Below, in pieces: positions 54,378-59,446 of a DNA stretch of 59,446 nt. Made by a program: the position numbers and the translations under genes. Below the pieces are notes generated by a model. That model searched no databases, was not told where the DNA came from, and saw only the letters and a list, made by a program, of their open reading frames with translations. Source of the stretch: Dehalococcoidia bacterium (lineage in GTDB: Bacteria > Chloroflexota > Dehalococcoidia > Lucifugimonadales > UBA3495); contig JAJDWF010000035.1 in assembly GCA_022825745.1 (NCBI GenBank), positions 1 to 59,446 on the forward strand. Reading direction: 5' to 3'. Numbering within the stretch: the stretch's first letter is position 1; each line of letters opens with the position of its first letter.

Positions 54378-55034
54378 TCACGTTCCCGCAGGCTCGCCGC
54401 CGTCCGCCTGCTTGTAGGCGTACACGGCAAACAGGGGGTCGCCGGGCGGCGCCATGTCGGGGTTGGCCAGGCCGCCACGCACGCCGTTGAACCCGCCGGA
54501 GTGGAGCATGTACTGCCCCACCAGCTCGATGTGGTCCTCGTCATTGGTGGAGCGCCAGACCCGCACCGCCTTGGTGGGGAAACAGCGGTTGGAGAAGGTG
54601 ACGATGAACACGCCCCCGGGTCGCAGGATCCGCGACACCTCCGCGAACACGTCCACCGGCCGGGTCAGGTACTGCACCGACACCGTGATCACCACCGCGT
54701 CAAAGGACTCGTCGTCAAAGGGCAGCCCGGGGTCGGCGTTGATGTCCTGCAGCAGGTACTCGTTGAGCTGCGGGTTGTCGGCCATCTCGGTGGCGTTCAT
54801 GCCCAGGCCGACGATCCGCTGCCGGGGATGGGCCTCCGGCCAGTGCGTCCGCCAGCTGCTCATCAGGTCCAGCACCTCGGCGTGTTCGGGAATCAACTGC
54901 TGGAACAGTCGGCCCACGGCCAGGATGGCCCCGTCGTCGATGTGCACGACGAGGCGGGGCATGGTGTAAAACTCGGCGTCGTTGCTGTCGTCCTCGCGCT
55001 GGAAGAACTCCGGCGGAAAACGGCTCGGATCCAT
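54378..55034 (-). CDS. Class I SAM-dependent methyltransferase-like protein
   Basis: The 218-residue protein has EVLDLMSSWRTHWPE where motif I (usually E/DxGxGxG) is expected; the Gly residues are missing, and SSW stands there. Later blocks are normal: LLQDINADPGLPFDDESFDAVVI, YLTRPVDVFAEVSRILRPGG and FIVTFSNRCFP. This variant with DLxxSxxSH occurs in methyltransferase-11-like proteins of unknown substrate. AGGAGG lies twelve bases before the ATG at 55034; TTG at 55046 also exists. Confidence 0.75.
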   Translation of the reverse strand: MDPSRFPPEFFQREDDSNDAEFYTMPRLVVHIDDGAILAVGRLFQQLIPEHAEVLDLMSSWRTHWPEAHPRQRIVGLGMNATEMADNPQLNEYLLQDINADPGLPFDDESFDAVVITVSVQYLTRPVDVFAEVSRILRPGGVFIVTFSNRCFPTKAVRVWRSTNDEDHIELVGQYMLHSGGFNGVRGGLANPDMAPPGDPLFAVYAYKQADGGEPAGT

Positions 55035-55077
55035 CGCCAAACCCAACCTCCTGATCAGGCCAATCCGGCCTTCTAAT

Positions 55078-55100
55078 GGACGAATGGTTATTCGCCCCTA
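55078..55100. repeat. Imperfect palindrome (GGGGCGAAT...ATTCGTCC) containing a stop codon
   Basis: On the minus strand it reads TAGGGGCGAAT, AACC, ATTCGTCC. The arms match except for one base. TAG is the stop codon of the amidohydrolase gene that ends at 55098. It belongs with the copies at 13111-13140 and 30271-30300. Confidence 0.6.
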
Positions 55101-56117
55101 GCCCACCCGGTAGGCCCGCGTCGCGCAGCCGTAGAACAGGTCGGCCCGCTCGTCGGCCGAGAAGTCCGCCGACATGCGCTTGAAGGCGTTCCACATGACG
55201 CAGTACGAGAACGATTCCTTGTCCACCGGGAAGTTGCTCTCGAACATGCAGCGGCTCGGCCCGAACTGCTCGATGCAGTGGCGCATCACGGGGTCAATCG
55301 CAGACGCCAGCTCCTCGGAACCCACCGGCGTCTCCCTCTGGTGGAAGTCGTAGCCCAGCCGGGGCATCCCGACGCCGCCGAGCTTGATGACCACGTTGGG
55401 ACACTGGGCCGCCGCCGCGATGCCGCTTCGCCAGTTGGCCATCACCTCGTCGGGGTTGTCGGCGTAGGGGCCGGTGCGCATCAGGCCGCCCACGTGGTTC
55501 AGCACGATGGTCAGGTCGGGCACAGCGTTGGCAAAATCGACCAGTTGCGGCAGTTGCGGATGCAGCAGCGACACGTCCAGCGACAGGCCCATGTCGGCCA
55601 GCACCCGTGCGCCGGCCCGGTAGTCGTCGCTGAGCAACTGGTCGGGCATGGGGTACGCGCCGACGATGGGAATCTCCGGGTGCGGGTCCCAGCTGACGCC
55701 GTGGCGGATGCCCTTGAACCGGTTGGGGCTGGCTGCCTGCAACGCCTCCAGCACGCGGCGCACCTCGGTTCCCAGGTGCAGGTTGGCGTGGCCGACGATG
55801 CCGTGGGCGGCCTTGGTGCGGCTGTACATGCCGCTGGCGGACTGCGCCGCGATGCCCTGGACGAATTCCACCTCGCCCACGGGCCGCAGCTCCATGGGCG
55901 GGTCGGCCCGGTACATCGCCCGCGCCTCGATGAACACGGTGGAAACGATGTTGTGGCCGCTGCCGGTGTCGGCCTCCAGCTCATCCAGGAAATAGCGCGG
56001 CTCCACCCGGTCGGCGCGGCCATCCCACAAGTGGTGGTGAGGGTCGCAGATGGGCAAATCGGGTTCCAGGGCCGGCTCCACGGTGCGGGCCAGCCAGTCG
56101 TTAATGGGGGCTGCCAT
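55098..56117 (-). CDS. Amidohydrolase family protein (TIM-barrel metal-dependent hydrolase)
   Basis: The 339-residue protein has PICDPHHHLWDG with the HxH metal site, a middle part with HGVSWDPHPEIP, TIVLNHVGGL (His) and, at the C-terminus, CMFESNFPVDK with Asp, as in ACMSD/lactonase-type amidohydrolase_2 proteins, which hydrolyse or decarboxylate carboxylic acids and lactones. AAGGGTG lies seven bases before the ATG at 56117; the frame is open three codons further. A close paralogue ends the window at 59294. Confidence 0.9.
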   Translation of the reverse strand: MAAPINDWLARTVEPALEPDLPICDPHHHLWDGRADRVEPRYFLDELEADTGSGHNIVSTVFIEARAMYRADPPMELRPVGEVEFVQGIAAQSASGMYSRTKAAHGIVGHANLHLGTEVRRVLEALQAASPNRFKGIRHGVSWDPHPEIPIVGAYPMPDQLLSDDYRAGARVLADMGLSLDVSLLHPQLPQLVDFANAVPDLTIVLNHVGGLMRTGPYADNPDEVMANWRSGIAAAAQCPNVVIKLGGVGMPRLGYDFHQRETPVGSEELASAIDPVMRHCIEQFGPSRCMFESNFPVDKESFSYCVMWNAFKRMSADFSADERADLFYGCATRAYRVG

Positions 56118-56128
56118 GTTTATCACCC

Positions 56129-56503
56129 TTACTCGTTGTCCAGAAGCGCCAGCATTTGACCAACGAAGTAATGCACTCCTGGTCGGTTTGCTTCAACTTC
56201 GTAGTCTTCCATGTTGTCGTGAAAGAAGTTCTCGTGGAATTTGCTGGCGGCCAAATAGCCGTTCAGAAGAGTCGGGTCATGGTATTGCCGGGACAAGGCT
56301 TCAACCGCCTGCTGCATGGCCCGGTGGCTCTTGTAACGCCAACCCCGCTGCTGGCAGATGGCGATAATCGCCTGCGTCGCCGCTCCATAGAGTTTCTCCG
56401 AGCCTTGCAGGTGGTCGCCGGCGGCAAACTCCCGGTCAGAGGCCAGGAGGAAGTCGCGAGCGGTTTGCGCGTGTTCGGCGGCGGTCATTTCCCTGGTGGT
56501 CAT
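56129..56503 (-). CDS. PaREP1-like HEPN protein
   Basis: The 124-residue helical protein has GDHLQGSEKLYGAATQAI and RGWRYKSH (R-x6-H), then KFHENFFHDNMED. It matches the PaREP1/PaREP8 family, which is common in archaea and Chloroflexota, and is a paralogue of 51474-51980. No antitoxin-like gene adjoins it; the amidohydrolase gene follows eleven bases downstream. GGAGAG precedes the ATG at 56503. Confidence 0.75.
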   Translation of the reverse strand: MTTREMTAAEHAQTARDFLLASDREFAAGDHLQGSEKLYGAATQAIIAICQQRGWRYKSHRAMQQAVEALSRQYHDPTLLNGYLAASKFHENFFHDNMEDYEVEANRPGVHYFVGQMLALLDNE

Positions 56504-56560
56504 GCTTACTCTCCGGAGCGGATCAGAGTTGAATTGTACCACCCACCGCCGGCGCATGAC

Positions 56561-56595
56561 CGAAAAGGGCCGCTGCATTGTCGCGCAGCGGCCCT
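56561..56595 (-). terminator. Rho-independent terminator of the subtilase gene
   Basis: On the minus strand AGGGCCGCTGC, an eight-base loop and GCAGCGGCCCT form a perfect eleven-base stem followed by TTTT. It lies 26 bases after the subtilase stop codon. Confidence 0.75.
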
Positions 56596-56621
56596 GTACA
56601 GACGGTTTTGGTCAGCAACAG

Positions 56622-59045
56622 TTAAGGATCGCAATCAAGCTGGGGGATGACAAGGCCCGGCAGCCGGTCGTCGCGCCCGTCCACAAACAACCAACGCGGG
56701 CTCTGGGGCCAGGAGAAGTCGGCGCCAACGTTCAGCTTGTTGTTGTACAGGTTGTTGCTGGCCAGCACGGTAAAGGCATGTTTGGCGCCCGGAGAAAGTC
56801 GCCGGATGGTCCACTCGGCGCGGCCGTTCCTGACCGGCACGTTTGGCGCTTTCACGTCAACATAGATGAACGCCTGTAGCCAATCATCAGCCTCATTGGT
56901 GCAACTGGCTTCCTCGGCCAGGTAGAGGTCAACCTCCATGTTGATGTAGCCGATGCGGTAATGGGTGGCTTCCGGCACGGGATCCCAGAATATGATGGCC
57001 TGATCATCCGGGATATCGATATCGTCGGGACACTTGGGGTCATCGCTGGGACACACATAGAAGTCGGGCGTTGGCAGCGACCCGCGCAGCGTGGGTTCCG
57101 GCGCCGGCGGCAGGATCGCCAAGCCATGCCCCCAAGTGCTGTCGGCCCCCAGAGAGTCCCTTTCATCCGCGTACTTCCTCAGATAGTTGGCCACCTCAAC
57201 CGGGGTGTAGTCGGGGAACCGCTGCTTTACCAACGCCGCCAGGCCCGCCACGTGGGGAGCGGCCTGGCTGGTACCAGAGAACCAGCACTCCGTGCCATCA
57301 CTGGTTCCGGGCGGATAAACCGTCGAACGTCCGCAGGCGATCCCGGTGATGTCCGGCTTGACGCGGCCGTCAACGGCAGGGCCGCGGCTGCTGTAGGAGG
57401 CGATGACATCAGGACTGCCCCAGTGAGTTGCGGCCACCGCCAGCATACCCGGGTTCCGGCTCTCGGCAGGATTCCCGATGTGGTGTCCCGAGGAATAATA
57501 TTGCAGATTGTCACCAGGATTCCGTATCCGAGCGGTCAACTGTATCCAATCCGGCTCATCGGCGCAAGTACCCTTTCTTATAACTAGATAGAATGGTAAT
57601 CTTGCGTCTTCTTCTTCGGGTGAACGAGGAGGACGAAGTTCTATGGAGAAGGAGGCGCGGGGAGTATCGTTAGCACCGCCAGATTGTACCCTTTCATCTG
57701 AGAAGATTTTATCGCCGCTATGATACAAAAGTAAATTCAAATCGCAATCAGCACGAGGCCAGCTGTCGTCCCATCTCATAAATGCCGACAATCTACCTCC
57801 ATAAGATAAATGAAAGGTATTTCCTATGTCTCCTATTCTCCAATCGTGGGTATTATTACCATCAGGATCGTTAAACGTACCGTACCAAACCTCTTCAGCC
57901 GCATTTCCGGCACTATTGACAAATACGATGCCGCCGGCTACCGCCGCGTCAATGCTCGTGATTACGCCGTCACTGTCGTAGGACGTGCCATCGCCAGGTC
58001 CTTCATATGAGTTGCTTAGCGAACGGTTGATGACGTCCACCTCGTTTTCCACCATCCAGTCAACGGCCTTCCTAAGGTCTCCTCGCGATTGCGGATGTGC
58101 TATGTATAGTTGGACTTCGGGCGCAATGTCAATCACCGTTTCGGCAACCGCTGTGCCGTGGACAGAATCCACCTCGCAGTCTGCTATGGATGAGCTCACC
58201 GGCAGCTGGGAGTCCCGAGGAGGGTAACAGCGAGCCATTACATTGCCTGGAAGCCTTCCACTGAGCTGCAATTCTCTGAAGCCCTCGAAACCGCCGTCAA
58301 TGACGCCAACCTTGATGCCCTGTCCTCGGTAGCCCATCCGGTGCCAGACATCGGCATGGTGCAAGGCCACGCCTTGGCTGACCGCCCCCCGGCTCGAGCT
58401 TTGGTCGGGCTCGGGCGGGATGATGGAATCCACGCGCCGGACACCGGGCTGTTCGGAAGCCGTAGGAAGCAAGACGGGCGGAATCAGGGCTTCGATATAG
58501 TCTTCGCCTACGTTGCGAATGAAAACGTCATTGTCTTGCAGGAACTGCTGCACGGCGGAAAGCTGTTCCGGCTCGACGTAAAAAGTCACCAGCACTGGTT
58601 CCGCTGGCGACACCGGGGCGAGGATGCTGTCGTCGGAGGTGTCGGGCTGCTGCCCACCGCCCAGAGACTGCTCCCCTGGGCGATCCAGGGTGTTGGGCTG
58701 CTGCTCGGCGGCCTGGGCCTGTTCCGCCAAGCGGTTCAGGTTGGAGTCAAGGTTGGGATACGCCGGCGGCTCCTTGACAATCGGGGGCAGGTCAGTCTCC
58801 ACCTCCTGATCATCCGGCTGGACCAAGACTCGCTCGGGGGGCGCGGCGGCCACCGGGAGATCGGCGGCAGGGCCGGGGTCAGCAGCGTCGGCGACCAATT
58901 GTTGCTCGACCGGCGTCGGAAGTTCGGGCTGTGGCCGCGCGTTGGCGGCGACCAGGGTGCCGGCCGTCAGCACGATAGCGACGAGAACCGCAATGGCAGA
59001 CAAAGCAAGCCAGTGTTTTCGCAAGTTATAAATGGCGCTTGACAT
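56622..59045 (-). CDS. Membrane-anchored S8 subtilisin-like serine protease
   Basis: The 807-residue protein has an N-terminal membrane segment (about 12-34), a low-complexity stretch (about 36-145) and a prodomain-like part (LVTFYVEPEQLSAVQQFL). The catalytic residues are D250 (VGVIDGGFEG), H296 (DSVHGTAVAE), N381 (VNSAGN) and S593 (WFSGTSQAAPHVAG). An insert at about 385-520 looks like a beta-sandwich (proprotein-convertase type P domain). The C-terminus (about 660-800) resembles fibronectin type III. It acts outside the cell. GGAGG lies ten bases before the ATG; TTGACA (59135-59140 minus) may belong to its promoter. Confidence 0.93.
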   Translation of the reverse strand: MSSAIYNLRKHWLALSAIAVLVAIVLTAGTLVAANARPQPELPTPVEQQLVADAADPGPAADLPVAAAPPERVLVQPDDQEVETDLPPIVKEPPAYPNLDSNLNRLAEQAQAAEQQPNTLDRPGEQSLGGGQQPDTSDDSILAPVSPAEPVLVTFYVEPEQLSAVQQFLQDNDVFIRNVGEDYIEALIPPVLLPTASEQPGVRRVDSIIPPEPDQSSSRGAVSQGVALHHADVWHRMGYRGQGIKVGVIDGGFEGFRELQLSGRLPGNVMARCYPPRDSQLPVSSSIADCEVDSVHGTAVAETVIDIAPEVQLYIAHPQSRGDLRKAVDWMVENEVDVINRSLSNSYEGPGDGTSYDSDGVITSIDAAVAGGIVFVNSAGNAAEEVWYGTFNDPDGNNTHDWRIGDIGNTFHLSYGGRLSAFMRWDDSWPRADCDLNLLLYHSGDKIFSDERVQSGGANDTPRASFSIELRPPRSPEEEDARLPFYLVIRKGTCADEPDWIQLTARIRNPGDNLQYYSSGHHIGNPAESRNPGMLAVAATHWGSPDVIASYSSRGPAVDGRVKPDITGIACGRSTVYPPGTSDGTECWFSGTSQAAPHVAGLAALVKQRFPDYTPVEVANYLRKYADERDSLGADSTWGHGLAILPPAPEPTLRGSLPTPDFYVCPSDDPKCPDDIDIPDDQAIIFWDPVPEATHYRIGYINMEVDLYLAEEASCTNEADDWLQAFIYVDVKAPNVPVRNGRAEWTIRRLSPGAKHAFTVLASNNLYNNKLNVGADFSWPQSPRWLFVDGRDDRLPGLVIPQLDCDP

Positions 59046-59293
59046 GATTTGCTATCCTCCGCGCTACAGCCGGTTGTGTCGTCCTGCACATCAGGGTTTC
59101 GATGGTTGCTAATACCTTTTTAGGGTAAGGCATTTGTCAATAGACAATGTGCCAAGTGTCCGCAACCTATGACCTGGGTGCATCAATTTTAATACGCAAG
59201 GGCAGTCATAGAGGTTCACTCAATTCGCCGGTTTGTACGAGTTTTGCACTATGCTGCCCCACTTTTGCCGCCAGCAGGCGATTTTCGCGGCGG

Positions 59294-59446
59294 CTAGCTC
59301 TCGTCCACCGAGTACACCCGCACCGCCGTGTCGTGGAACATGGCCGCCCGCTCGCTGGCCGAATAACCTGCCGACAGACGCTTGAACGCGTTGTACATCA
59401 CGTTGTACGAGTAGGACACCTTGTCCACCGGGAAGTTGCTCTCGAA
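59294..59446 (-). CDS. Amidohydrolase family protein, C-terminal fragment (5' part outside window)
   Basis: The last 50 codons, ending in TAG, encode FESNFPVDKVSYSYNVMYN and then AFKRLSAGYSASERAAMF. This aligns without gaps to the C-terminus of the amidohydrolase at 55098-56117 (FESNFPVDKESFSYCVMWN, then AFKRMSADFSADERADLF). It is therefore a tandem paralogue of that gene. The rest lies beyond the window. Confidence 0.85.
   Translation of the reverse strand, partial: FESNFPVDKVSYSYNVMYNAFKRLSAGYSASERAAMFHDTAVRVYSVDES

Overview
The window is about 59 kb of GC-rich bacterial DNA, densely coded on both strands. The gene content points to Chloroflexota, and most plausibly to the SAR202/Dehalococcoidia part of that phylum. 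The pointers are Uma2-family nucleases, OFA-type major facilitator carriers, a flavoprotein of the tricarballylate dehydrogenase type, amidohydrolases, an MpaB/DUF2236 oxygenase, a lipoprotein with a TPTP-type linker, and dispersed palindromes around GGGGCGAAT. This placement is inferred from gene content only; there is no rRNA or tRNA gene in the window to test it.

Layout. 1-2.5 kb: end of a GMC oxidoreductase, a Uma2 protein, an MFS carrier and a small aspartic protease. 2.5-5.7 kb: a restriction-modification island of lower GC, with a C5 methyltransferase, an overlapping restriction enzyme that carries a cell-surface-type domain, a Vsr nickase and an unknown gene. 5.8-7.3 kb: a flavin dehydrogenase. 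7.4-12.9 kb: a five-gene phage-like morphogenesis cassette (prohead protease, HK97 capsid, connector, tail tube, large tail protein) without terminase, portal, integrase or lysis genes. 13.1-23.3 kb: metabolic and regulatory genes, including a VOC protein, a GNAT-aminotransferase fusion, aconitase with an iron-sulfur protein and a 7Fe ferredoxin, an Lrp regulator, a DMT carrier, a PEP mutase-type lyase and an esterase. 23.7-27.4 kb: an MMPL transporter, an MpaB oxygenase and a small His/Cys-rich protein. 27.4-33.2 kb: queuosine precursor transporter and a nitrogen-assimilation group (glutamine synthetase and two ammonium channels) with a hicBA pair inside it. 33.4-35.7 kb: rhodanese and cytochrome P450. 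35.9-44.6 kb: housekeeping genes dnaX-ybaB-recR-recO, accC-accB and uvrA.

44.6-52 kb is a probable defence region. It holds an AAA ATPase with a DUF3226/TOPRIM partner, an MFS carrier, an RCC1-repeat lipoprotein, a TIR-domain protein, and a HEPN-like gene followed by a HicB-like gene. 52-59.4 kb: NAD synthetase, a second Uma2 protein, a methyltransferase, two paralogous amidohydrolases (the second cut by the window edge), a second HEPN-like protein and a membrane-anchored subtilase.

The most interesting items are the orphan capsid/tail cassette, whose capsid gene is bracketed by direct repeats and whose protease has absorbed a palindromic repeat in frame; the restriction enzyme with a surface-protein domain; the ATPase/TOPRIM pair; and the HEPN/HicB-like pair. 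Several genes have a -10 box 6-9 bases before the start codon and no Shine-Dalgarno sequence, which suggests leaderless mRNAs. All family assignments come from reading the sequences by eye; no database search was run.
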